Source: Apus apus
Taxonomy: Eukaryota; Chordata; Aves; Apodiformes; Apodidae
NCBI RefSeq assembly: GCF_020740795.1
Contig: NC_067304.1
Span: 2,780,056 to 2,844,055 of the forward strand
Direction: 5' to 3'
Length of the DNA stretch: 64,000 nucleotides
How positions within the stretch are numbered: the first letter of the stretch is position 1; each line of letters opens with the position of its first letter. The notes beneath the pieces were generated by a model. It saw only the letters and a program-made list of their open reading frames with translations, was not told the DNA's origin and did no database searches. Both the position numbers and the translations under genes were made by a program. Shown here in pieces: positions 11,705-22,400 of this stretch.

Positions 11705-12235
11705 CCCAACTCATTTTTTTCCCTCTTTTTAGCTGATTTTATTCCTTTAGCGGCTGGATCCTAACCAAGCGGGCTTCCAGCGCATCCTTCAGGCTGCAAG
11801 GAGCGGGTTTTTGGTTAAATCTCGTCTCTCAGTTTTCTGATACAGGCGTGAAACACACGCTGAGGGGTTGGGGATGCACAGGAAGGTGGGACGTTCCTCC
11901 AGGACGTGTATCAAGGAGCAACATCTTTGCCAGGGTTTCCCCTCAGTGTATTTATCGGGAGGATGAATTTCCATGGCTATTTTCCCCCCAAGGGAGGTGC
12001 AGGGGTTTAATTCGGGGTCACTGAACTGCTCCGAGGAGGAGGAGGAGGATGTGCTGGGAATGTCACAGATTTGGCACCGTTTGCCCAAGGAATTCCAGGA
12101 CTCTCCCGGCTGGGCTGATTCCTGCAGCTCTGTGGGAACCGATCCCGCTTGGCTGCACAAACAGCAAGGGAAGGAGGCAGCGGGGTGAGGACGGGCTGTG
12201 GAGGCGGGAACCAGCCCTTCCCATCCCAGTCACAC
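11705..12235. other. Non-repetitive island between TAF11 and ANKS1A
   Basis: A block of ordinary base composition lies between two GC-extreme repeat zones. On the minus strand it is open for 123 codons (12160 to 11789), with a pyrimidine-tract acceptor-like site just inside its right end (TGCTGTTTGTGCAG, about 12171-12158), and ends near an AATAAA at 11743-11738. On the plus strand it is open from 11967 to 12188 with a donor-like GTGAGG at about 12185. I do not recognise either translation. It could be a conserved regulatory element, an unannotated exon, or chance. Confidence 0.4.
11739..11793 (-). CDS. Putative unannotated terminal exon (18 codons)
   Basis: On the minus strand an acceptor-like CCGCTCCTTGCAG precedes 11793. 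If spliced there with one base left over, the next frame reads LKDALEARLVRIQPLKE and stops at TAA (11741-11739). That stop is inside the hexamer AATAAA (11743-11738), so coding end and polyadenylation signal overlap. The peptide is helix- and charge-rich and looks protein-like, but it is very short, I do not recognise it, and no upstream exon is proven. It lies between the divergent TAF11 and ANKS1A starts, where the human locus, as I recall it, has no gene. Low confidence. Confidence 0.2.
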
Positions 12236-12610
12236 CCCACTCCCCTTCCCCCGGTGCTCCCGCCCCATTTTCCCCAATTTCCCCATCCCAATCACACCAG
12301 TTCTCCCAGTTGCCCCATCCCAGTGCCTCCCAGACCTTCCCATCCCAGTTGCTCCAGCCCTGTCCGCTCAGTTCCCCCATTTCACCCCCTCCCAGTCCCC
12401 TCAGTTCTCCCAGAATTTCCCACCCCAGTTCCCCCAGTTCCCCCCACCTCAGTCTCTTGATTCCCCCCAGCTTCCCCATCCCAGTTCCCCCAGTGCCTCC
12501 CAGACCTTCCCATCCCAGTTGCTCCAGCCCCGTCCCCTCAGTTCCCCCGTTTCACCCCCTCCCAGTCCCCCCAGTTCCACCAGACCTTCCCACCCCAGTT
12601 CCCCCCGCAG
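12236..12610. repeat. C-rich repeat block with internal duplication
   Basis: The sequence is built from degenerate CCCATCCCAGTTCCCCCAGT-like units of about 18-20 bp. Within it a block of about 110-120 bp occurs twice: 12321-12430 and 12491-12600 match with only a handful of substitutions at a fixed offset of 170 bp. The block stops about 65 bp before the TAF11 CRE. Confidence 0.85.
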
Positions 12611-12675
12611 GCCTCCCCCGTTGCCATGGCGACAGACCCCGCCCTCCCGCGCGGCCCTCGGCGGCAGCCGTAGCG

Positions 12676-12683
12676 TGACGTCA
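12676..12683 (+). promoter_or_regulatory. CRE (TGACGTCA) upstream of TAF11
   Basis: A perfect palindromic cAMP-response element, TGACGTCA, lies 29 bp before the TAF11 start codon in a TATA-less CpG-rich promoter. CREB/ATF family binding at this position is typical of housekeeping promoters. The transcription start is likely nearby, so the element may sit in the core promoter or 5' UTR. Confidence 0.75.
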
Positions 12684-12711
12684 TCGGGAGGCGCCGCGGC
12701 GGCGGGAGGCG

Positions 12712-15169
12712 ATGGCGGATCCCGGGGAAGCGGCGCGGGAGGAGCTCGGGGCCCCCGCCGAGCAGGACCCGCCGCCCGGGGCCTCGTCCCCCTCGGGGGC
12801 TGGAGCGGCGGCCGCGGAGGAGCCGGCGGCTGCCGAGGGGGCAGGAGAGGGCGAGGCGGGAGAGGCTGGCGGGGCCGGGGAGCCCAAGGCGGAGGCACCG
12901 GACGGGGAGGTGAGAGGGGCCTGGGCTCGGAGGGGGCGGCGGGGGTGGGACCCGGCCGGGATGGGCCCCAGTGAGCCCAGCGCTGCGCTCTCCCCTAGGT
13001 GAGGAGCGCGGAGGGGGAGGCGGTGGACGGGGAGGACCCCAGCCTGCAGCCCTCGGCCGCCAAAAAGGTGAAGCTGGAGCTGAAGGAGAGGAAGGAGAAG
13101 AAGCCCAAAGTGGACGAGGATGAGATCCAGAAGATGCAGTGAGTGCCGGGCAGCAGCGCCCGGGGAGCTCTGCACGGGGTTTGCTGCTGGAGACTGTCAG
13201 GGATCGTTGGGTCAGTTTAGGAGGCCGTGGTCAACCTGCCTGTAGCTCCTCCCCAGGTCCTGCCCCCCCCGAACAGGCCCAGCCTTGATCAGCCCGAGCA
13301 CCAGCCTCTCCCTGCCCGGCTCTGGTCTGTGCTGCAGGAGGCTGGGGATGGTAGGAGGCACAAAGGGATGGCTGCAGCGCCCTGAAGAGCTTCAGACTTT
13401 TATTTCTAAATGGTGGATTCTCTCTCCACTCCAGGATCCTGGTCTCTTCCTTCTCTGAAGAGCAGCTGAACCGCTACGAGATGTATCGTCGCTCTGCCTT
13501 CCCCAAAGCTGCCATCAAACGGGTAGGGCTGCAGTGACAGCACCACGGGGGGAGCTGAGGGACCTGCCTCAGCCCTGCTCGGGTCTGTGGCAGCTCCCTC
13601 TCCAGCTGCATCCCCTCTGGCTGAGCCCCTTGTCCTGGGATGGGTTTATCCCCCCCCCCCCAGGCTGGCTTGGTGCCCCCACGCAGCTTATGGAGCTTCA
13701 AGTGGAGCTCATCTGAAATGCCACTGGCTGGGGGGGGCTGTGAGGGAGCAGGGCTTGTTGGTGCAGGGTTGGCAGCTGGATGGGAGGGAGCTACAATCCC
13801 AACAGCCAGTGCCCAGAGCTGCGGGAGCTAATTGCAAAGCTGAGTTGATGATTGTTCTGCACGTTTCAGTAGCTGTGGGTTGACATTTGACAGGCTCAGG
13901 CTGGTAGATCTGAGTCCAAGTGTCTCTCTGCTGCTCTGCACCTCGCTCAGCTGCCTGTCTGTCTGTCTGTCCTGTCCAGCTGATCCAGTCCATCACTGGC
14001 ACCTCTGTCTCTCAGAACGTGGTCATTGCCATGTCTGGCATTTCCAAGGTCTTCGTTGGGGAGGTGGTGGAGGAAGGTGAGTGGCAAATGTTGAGTAAAA
14101 AGTTAAGAAGGCAGAGAAATTCCTGGTGACAGCAGAGCAGGGCGTGGACACTCTGTGGTTCTCAGCCTTGCTGTCCCAGAGCTGACCTTCCCAAAAGCTG
14201 GGCCCAGAGGGGCTGCCCATAGTCCCCTCTAATCCTGTCACTGAGTCAGCAGAAGCTGGAGCCCTCAGACCTCCTGGTTTATCCTCTCTAAGGAGATCAC
14301 TTGGAAGTTCTTGCTCTGTCAATCAGCCTGTGATCAGGCTGCCATGGGCACTGGAGATGTCTTAATGCCACCATGGACAGATTCAGCTCAGATGAGTTAT
14401 TTAAGCCTCTTAACTGTAGTTCTCCTTGATGGGATGAGCAGAGGTTGCTTTGGGACACAGGGCATGTGTTCCTGCTCCTCCTGGGCTGGAGGTGACACTG
14501 GGTTTGATGCCAACCAGTTCACAGGGGCTTGTCACACCAAATGTGGCCTGAACGTGCTGGGATCCCCATCACTGGGTGATGCAGCTCCACTGCTGCTTGC
14601 TCTGCTGCACTGGGGTGCCTGAGGCTGTCTGGAGAAGCAGCTTCACTGCTGTGATTAATTGCTTCATGTTGTTAATTGCTTTGTTAATGTTCTTACTGTA
14701 AATAAGAGGAGAAACTGGCCCCTAAGTCCACTTGGAGGTTGGACCTTCCTGTCACACAACCACCCCAAAACACCCACCCAGCCCAGGGGAGGCTTCAGGG
14801 CAGGTGGTTTAAGGTCCTAAGTTCTTGTGTGACTCAAACTCACAGATTCCACAGTAATGGGTTAAAAAGCTGCTTATTCTGGTCTGGTCTTGATGCCCCT
14901 GGGTGTGACTTTTCTTTCAAAGAGAAGCAGGAAAAGTCCTTTCATTCTTTTCTATTGACAACACCTGAGCTGTGAGCCCTGAACAAAGGTTCCCTTTGGT
15001 GGCTGAGCTCACAGGAACTCTCTGCTTTTCTTTCCCAGCTCTGGATGTGTGTGAGAAGTGGGGGGAGCTGCCCCCCCTGCAGCCCAAGCACATGCGGGAG
15101 GCGGTGAGGAGGCTGAAGTCCCGGGGACAGATCCCCAACTCCAAATACAAAAAGATCATCTTCCACTGA
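12712..15169 (+). CDS. TAF11: TAF11, TFIID subunit 11 (complete)
   Basis: TAF11 is a nuclear TFIID subunit that pairs through its histone fold with TAF13 and helps TFIID bind promoter DNA with TBP and TFIIA (family knowledge). Five coding exons: 12712-12909, 12999-13138, 13435-13522, 13980-14076, 15039-15169. All junctions are GT/AG and the phases join into 217 codons plus stop; the human protein is 211 aa as I recall. Residues 1 to about 85 are Ala/Glu/Gly/Pro-rich, acidic and poorly conserved. A Lys/Glu-rich stretch follows, then from about residue 114 the conserved histone fold ([57 protein letters not shown]), ending KKIIFH. The ATG has a good context (ggcgATGg) 29 bp after a CRE. Introns are short (89-962 bp). 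Confidence 0.97.
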
Positions 15170-15468
15170 AGCATCCCCAGAGGAGACAGGAGGTAGAACA
15201 AGGTTCCTGGTGTCAGCCTCCAACAGTTCCAACAGAACTGAGAGACTGGAGCTCCTTCAGGAGTGCTGGGTGTGGACTCTGTGGCTGCAGGGAGGCCAAG
15301 AGGAGCCTGGTTCATCATCCAAGCACCAAGGAGCCACCTCCCTGACCTGGGGCCTGTCCCTGGTTCCAGAGACAGGAACATTCAAGGTATCACCCACCCA
15401 GGTCTCATGTTTCTGCTGGCACAGATGGTGTCTATGTACAGAAGTACCTTTTTTTTTTTTTTTTTGTA

Positions 15469-15474
15469 ATTAAA
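15469..15474 (+). terminator. TAF11 polyadenylation signal (ATTAAA)
   Basis: ATTAAA lies 300 bp after the TAF11 stop codon, directly after a T17 run at 15449-15465, and is followed by a GU-rich stretch (TTGTTCTGG, GGTTGTGTCATGGTGTTGGTG). This is the most likely TAF11 3' end, giving a 3' UTR of about 320 nt. Confidence 0.65.
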
Positions 15475-15489
15475 CTTGTTCTGGTATTT

Positions 15490-18400
15490 TTAGCCTTGCT
15501 GGGAAATGCTGGTTGTGTCATGGTGTTGGTGTGATTCAACGTGATCTGTCTCAACCAACCCCAACATGTTCTTGGAGCTTCACCTTGCCTGGGGCAGGGA
15601 CTGTTCCAGTAGCAAAGGGAACAGACTGGAAGCTGAAATCATCCCTCAGGTCTTCTTCCCAGAGTTGTTTTCTTCCCAGTTTTATGGAGCTGTCTGGAAA
15701 ACAGGGCAATGAGGAAGATGAAGGATAAAGCAGGAGCCTGGATGGAGGTTAACAAGTTTAATTTCTTTGCATGGTTCATAGAACCAATAAATGCATGAGT
15801 GGAAATATACTGCAACAGAGTTCCAATACTGCCTAAAACTCAAGTTCAAGTTCAGATTTGCACATGACCCCCCTGTACATCAGAAGTCCCCTGTGAACAC
15901 ACTGCTCCTGATGAAATGCAAGAGGTGCTGAGGCCCTGTGCCCTTCCCAGGGGCACTGCTGGGGTCACACCAAGGTTGAAGTTGGCTCTCATCACAACAG
16001 AGACTGAGTCCTTAAATAAAAGGCTCTAAAAAGTAAACTTTGCTGCTCACCATTCATGGAGAGAGAGGAGTTTATCCTCTCACACCTGTGCCCTGCAGAA
16101 AAGATGTGGGTGTTGATGTACAGTACTTTTCACTGGTGCTTAAAACAATGGAAGTGCTTTAATTCTTGAACAAAACCAGTTGACTGGAGTTGCTGGAGCA
16201 AGAAATTTGCTGTAAACGACTTGGCCCCAGTTCTGTCCAGTCTGCAGCCCTGGGAGGGAGGGAGGGGAAGGGGTTGTGTGACACAGCAAGGAGGCACCAC
16301 ATCCACTAAAAATACCTGCACCCTCCTCACTTCCCAAGCTGGCTGGAGATGAAGCTGGACACCTACTCCAACAAAAAGTCACCAAAATTTGAAAGAGAAG
16401 AAAAGAAACCTTCCATTTTCAAGCAATTAGTGACTAAAAAGTAAGAAAACCATTGCATCCCACCAAGCACTCTAATGTTTCTTGCTTCACAGGGGAAGAG
16501 GGAGCAAGCACAGAAGCACAAAGGTTTGACTAAACAAAGTTCAGCTTCTGCCTGGGTGGGCTCTGTGCAGCTTGGAGTGAGGAGTTTGTTTCACAGCAGG
16601 TCTAGATAGGCAGGGGCCTTGTTACCTCCTTGCTCTGAGAGCTGCTCACAGCAAGAATCTTTCTTACTTTGGAAGGTTAACTCACATTTCAGAACCCTGC
16701 TTTGACTCTGAACTCTTCGATGCACGAGGCAGGACTGGTGAAGGAAATGCCTGCTGATGCTTAAAGAATTCAAAGTGCATTCTCCTCTTGGGAACAGGCC
16801 TGGCAGGCTCTGCTCCGGGGCCTTCCCCAGCACAGGCAGCACCACCGGCTGCAGCCAGCAGGGCCTGGGTCTCTGAATGTGCCCCAGAGAAAACAGCTGG
16901 GCTGTCTTAACAGGGAGGAGGAGGAGGTGGAGGAGGAACCCTCTCCCTTGGAGGAGGCAGCATCCAAACATCCTGGAGCCAGCCCAGGCTAAGGGGGAGT
17001 GTGAAGCCTCCTGCAGCTCAGCTCCCCCAGAGCTCAGCTCCCCCACTTCTGCCACAGGCCATTACTTTTAATGAGTTGGTGGCTCTTTGCTTCCAGAGGT
17101 TCTGGAGGGAGGATCAGGCTCCACTGCCATATCCATCTGCAGACCCTGCTCAGTCAGCCCCTGGCACAAACAGGACTGAGTCCCAGGGCTCTGCTCACAC
17201 CTGGCTCACCAGAGCTCATTCCAACAAGAGATCAAAGCTACCTTCAGTTTAACTGAGTCAAACACAGAATTCAGGTGATGATCTTCAGAGTGACAGTTGC
17301 TTTAATCACCATCCCTCTCTTACATACCCTCATTTTTCAAAGGGAAAGCTAACAACCACAAGGAATTCCCTCTTGGCTCCCCACAAACCACAGGCAGCAG
17401 TGCCTCCACAGCTGGCCTGGGGCTGCCAGTAGGTCCTGTTGCCTCTAGAGCCAAGGAAGAACTAAAATGATCTCAGGGGTGCTTGTTAAGGGGAAGTGCT
17501 CCACAGCTCCAGAGCTGGGCAAAGGAACAAGTATGTAAGAGCACAGGAGAAAAAACAAAAAACTCCCAAGTTATTTGCTTGCTTTTGTGTGGTTTCCAGG
17601 CCTCAACTCATCGTGGCTGGTAAATCAGAGGCTGCTCCTTGCACAGGGAGAAGGATTAAAATGTTTTACTTTAGCTAAACTAATTGCAGTGGAGTAAAAA
17701 TGGAACAAAAATAGAAGAATACCTTAAAGTTTTGGGGTGTTCAGCTAAAAAACAGAATAAGGGTTATCTGACCTTTATAGCCAAGTGAGGTTTTCATCTG
17801 ATTATTAAAGGAAAACCACAGAGAATCTGTCTCTTTCCCTAGCACTCAGTGTGTGGCAGTCACTACCTGTCTTGCAGGCACCAAAAAGCCTGTGCATGAA
17901 AAGTGGGACCTTTACACAAACACAAAACACATCTGGAAAAACCCAAATCAAAGTCTGAACTAAGATAAAAGCCACACTGCAGAGAGTGAGGATTGTGTGT
18001 GTAAGGGGAGGGAATGGGTGCTCAGCCACAGCACTGAGGGGCTGCAAATCAGACCCCCCCTCTATCAGGACAAGGAGCAAGTTCTCTGGAGCAGCTTCTC
18101 CCTTCACCACTGCCCCTTTCAGCTGCCTGCTTCAGCACATCACCTCGTATGGCCCAGACCAGGTCAAGAAACCAGGTACCATTTGCTCTCAGGACTGGAT
18201 TTGATTCCTGCCATTCAAAAATGACATTTTAAAATTACTGTTTACTTCCTAATATACCAGGGTTTCCTTTTTTTTTTTTTTTTCTTTTCTCCCCTTCCAC
18301 ACTCATAGAGGCTGCTTCTTTATAAATCAAGTCAGTCACTGACCACAGAGACTCCCTCCTCTTCAGGGAAGCAGCTCCAAGAAAAGGTGAGAACACAAAC

Positions 18401-19257
18401 CATGCTCAACCCAACAGCTCCTGCTCCATCTCCACACGGACCAGTGAACATTGTCAGGCTCCACCAGGAGGCTGCTCAGCACCTTTCCCCTGCCCCACAC
18501 ACCAACAGCCCTGCTAAAAGGACATTTAAGACTCAGTGCTAATTAAAACACACAACCGTGCAGCAAGACAAGCAGCTACTGTCTTGTATGACCAGTACTG
18601 TTTTTCTTCTGGCCACTGGTGAAACTGGCATACAATGGTTTGAAGACCTATCCCAAAGAAAACCCACAGGTCATCTCATTCCATGACTTCACCAACTTCC
18701 TTCCCCCCTGCTCTTTTGACAGTGAAATTAAGTTTAAACAGCACTTTGTAATGAAATAAATTAATTCCTTTGTTTTTCTGCATCAATAAAGCCAAACATG
18801 CTGGGGTTAAGTGAGAATGAACTAGACTGAATCTAATAAAACTAACTAGTCTGTCTTGACACCACAAATTACCAGTGAAAAAGAAGGCTGAAGGGATTTC
18901 TTTACTATCCTGACTGTTCTTGAGGGAATAATGAGCTGTAGCCCCCTTCCTCCATGGGTGGAAGCCCCTTCTCCATCTCCCACACCCACCAACCTCCTGT
19001 TTGTTTTTCCTATGACAGTCTTGTACTTCCCCACCTGAGCTGAGCAGTATTTTCTGCCATCTGACATGTTCTCTGCCTCTCCTGACATGGTGCAGCCACT
19101 GTGCTCCTCTTGCTATGCTCCTTGGCATGATGATTGGGCAAGAACACAATGAAGAAGGCTGAAAGAAGCAGAAACTCCGACACGGACCATCTCTAGATGT
19201 CACCATGAAAGGTGATGGCTGACAGCACTACCATCCTTCCTCCCTCCCCCTCTCAGC
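15490..19257. other. Convergent intergenic region, TAF11/UHRF1BP1
   Basis: About 3.8 kb between the TAF11 3' end and the proximal UHRF1BP1 polyadenylation signal. It contains no CR1 copy or exon that I can identify and a T16 run at 18268-18283. Human UHRF1BP1 has a long 3' UTR (family knowledge), so part of this may be UHRF1BP1 distal 3' UTR; a minus-strand ATTAAA near 15.76 kb could end such a transcript only about 250 bp from the TAF11 end. The 176-codon minus frame at 18676-19206 has no recognisable domain. Confidence 0.5.
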
Positions 19258-19263
19258 TTTATT
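19258..19263 (-). terminator. UHRF1BP1 proximal polyadenylation signal
   Basis: TTTATT on the plus strand gives AATAAA on the minus strand, about 146 nt after the UHRF1BP1 stop codon (19411-19409). It is the first canonical hexamer downstream. More distal sites further left are possible. Confidence 0.55.
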
Positions 19264-19408
19264 TTGCAATCACAGTTGGTTTCCATTCCTCGAGGCCATC
19301 AGTCTCCAGGAGGTCGACCTGTTTAGCAGCAACAGAATCAAAGTAGCCGCCTTGGTGCTGGTGCTGGTCTCCTCTCCTCCTGGGCAGCTGCAGCCTGAGC
19401 CTCCCCTG

Positions 19409-22400
19409 TCAGAGCTGGAAGAGGGGATTGTATTTCCTAACTTCCTGCAGAAGACGAGCCTTGTCCAGGTTGGCTTCTGCAAGGGCTATTTTCATGGTCT
19501 GAAGCTCCTTTTGCAACTCTGGCACTTCCTTTAACTGCAAGAGACAAAGAGAAGAAACAAACCAGGAGTTCCCACAGGTAGCAGCAGGGCAGAGCTGACC
19601 ACACTCATCTGTTCCAAGAGGAAAAGCAAAGCAGGAGCTTCTGAGATGAACTACACTGTGTGACAACCACTGACAACATGACCCAGTTGGGGCTGCAGAA
19701 ATCCTTGCCAACTGGTTCCTGCTGACTTCCATTCCTGCCCTCAGAGTCACCTCAGGCTGCCAGTGAGGGCTGAGGACTCTCTGCTCCCAAGACTTCCCTT
19801 CACATTCCTAAGCACAGGAACAAGACTTGCAGTGGGCAAGGTTTGGTTCTTCCTGCCAAGTAGCCAGCTGATTCTGGCTGAAGATAACTGTACACCAAAG
19901 CAGGACAAAAAAAACTGGGCTCTGACCTACACTCTTCTTTCATAAGGAGCCCTGATACAGCTCTGAAGTTTTGTCACCACTAAGATGTCAGCTGGAGCAG
20001 GCAGGTCCTGGAATTCCTGCTTCTTGGCTCCATGAACAGAATTGATTCTGTCCTCAACCCCTGGCAGTGAGATCCCACTGCAGTCTCATGGCACAGCCCA
20101 GGTTTTTCCTTGGGCTTTCAGAAATATTTTTATTCAAGAATTTAGCCTTTGCATTTGTTCCTACTATGATCCACAACAGCAGAAAATAAACTGAAGTTAA
20201 GCTACTTAAGTCAGGGCTGTTGATGCAAGGAACAGGAAGGAGAGAAATTCTCTGCACTACATGGAAGAGACACAGATGAAAACTGATTTATCACCAACCA
20301 AGAAACAGAATCCCAAGTCCCAATCTGTGCCCCATTAGCCATTTTGCTCCCTTAATATGTATTTTTCCATAGCAAGTGATCAGTTTACCAAGCAGACCTG
20401 GCAGCAAGAAAAAATGGAGAGCACTGCATGTTTAAAAACAAACCAGTCATCAGAATTCCAGATACATGGATCAAAATGGAAAGAAAGTTTAAACTGAAGA
20501 GCAGAAACTTTAAGGAACCTGAAACTCTGACTGTAAAACTGACTCTACTCTGGCAAAACATCCCTTTCCATGTGGGAACCTCAAAATTCCCATTTTTCTA
20601 AGAAGAAACTGGACATGATGGGAAGATGGAAACAATCAGAAAAAAAAAAGAATAATACAAAAATAGATATTTCTGAGAGGGAAGAAGAGAGTTTATGCTG
20701 GGCAGGGTGTCCCAACTTCTCAGAATGCCTGTGCAAGGAGGCACAGGCTGCTTTTGTGTGCTCTTCCTATCTGCAACACACCACACCTACCAGTAACTGC
20801 AATGTTTTTGAAGACAAAAGACTTTACTTTGCAGCCTGCTGCCAGCTGGGAGTTTGTCCAGACACCTCCAGGAAGGGGTGGACTCACCTGCAGTCCTGCT
20901 GCTGGGCCTGGGACACTCTCCACTGGGGCCTTCTCCTCCTGAAGAGCTGCCACAGGTTTTTCCAGTTTAGATGAGCTCTCCCCTTGGGGGGCTGGAAAGA
21001 AGCATAGAAAACATTCAGGTGTGGACGTTTGTACAACAGGGTTCTCAGGACAAAAATACTAACTTGAGCTCTTTTATTCCTTTTCTGTTTTTAAACAAGG
21101 GTGGGAGAAATCTCTTCTCCATTTTAAAAGGGAGAAACCAAAGCAAGGGAAGAAGCAGCAATCTGTCCTGACTGTGAGCTCAAGGAAACATCAGACACAA
21201 ATTCAGGCTGTCAGTTCATTGTTTTAGGTATTAACCTGCCCTGCCTGAAGTATCAAATTTGCTGTTAAAACAAAACAACAAAAGCAGCAAGATCTAGAGA
21301 GGCAGGAATCCAGGCAGACCTGGGTGCTTGCAATAGAAATAGATGATTTGCCCATTCAGGTAGAAGTGAGTGCAGAGAACAGAACAAAACCCAGCACATT
21401 TCAGTTCTGATCTCCTCCAGCACCAGGCACAGCAGAGCACTCCCAGCACAGCCTGGGAGGTGCCAGGGGGGAACAAACCAGGTTTCCTGGTGTTGCTGAC
21501 CTGTCAGGTAGAACACCCCATCATCTCTGCGCTTCACAATGACGTGATCCACTGCCAAGGTGATGGGAACAGGGCCAGGGGAGGTGGGGTACACCTGGGG
21601 GCTGTCATCCTGGAAAAAAAAAACAAAGAGATGAACTGCTGTGACAGCTCTGGCAGCTCTGCAAAGGATTCCCCTTGCCCCCAGCCTTCAGAGGAGTAGT
21701 GTTACTGACTGGCAGCACTGCCAGAGCTCACCAAGGTCACCCATCACAGGGTAGAGCCTGGCTTGAGAATCAAGGCTGTGAGTCTCAGGCTGTGTAGGAA
21801 GCACTTCCCAGAGTTCTGTCATATCCATAAGAAAGGCTGAGGAGAGGCCTACGACCATCACCCTGAAGGCTGCTCTCACACTTGTCATCCTACAAATTCC
21901 TGATTCAAAACCCTAGCCAATATTTCTTAGCAAAAAAAGCCAATATCCCTTAGTCTGAAGACTTTCATGCTGCTGTGAAGCAGCCCTGGTTCCTGCTTGT
22001 CAGTGGAGCCAAAGCATTGCTTCCAAAGAGGTCCAATCAAGAACTTGTCAGTGCCCCCTCTTGAATACCAGCCAGCTCTTGCACAATGTTTTTCATCTGT
22101 AATTCTCAAAATGTTTCCAGAAAAGGTCAAATATTTCCCATTTTGCACAAGCCCTTGGAGGATGAGGTATTTCATTATTTTCCTTAAGGCTGCAAAATAG
22201 GTCACCAACAAAGCTGGGAGACAATGTGAATGTCAGGCTCCCACTTCTCCACAATCTGACCACTCCAGAATTCCACTGTGCTACTCCTTCATCCCTAAGA
22301 CAGTTTTTAGAAGCAGAATGAAACAGTACCAGGAAACCAGGACCTCCACACAGGCCCAAAGCAATCCCACAGCACCCCTTCCCTAGCAGAACCTTGCAAG

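Noticed and set aside
13944-13979. CTGTCTGTCTGTCTGTC microsatellite in TAF11 intron 3
   Set aside because: It is only the short polypyrimidine tract of the exon 4 acceptor and not long enough to call a notable repeat.
18676-19206. 176-codon minus-strand frame downstream of UHRF1BP1
   Set aside because: Lies past the stop codon and polyadenylation signal, has no recognisable domain or splice structure, and is of a length that occurs by chance in 64 kb.
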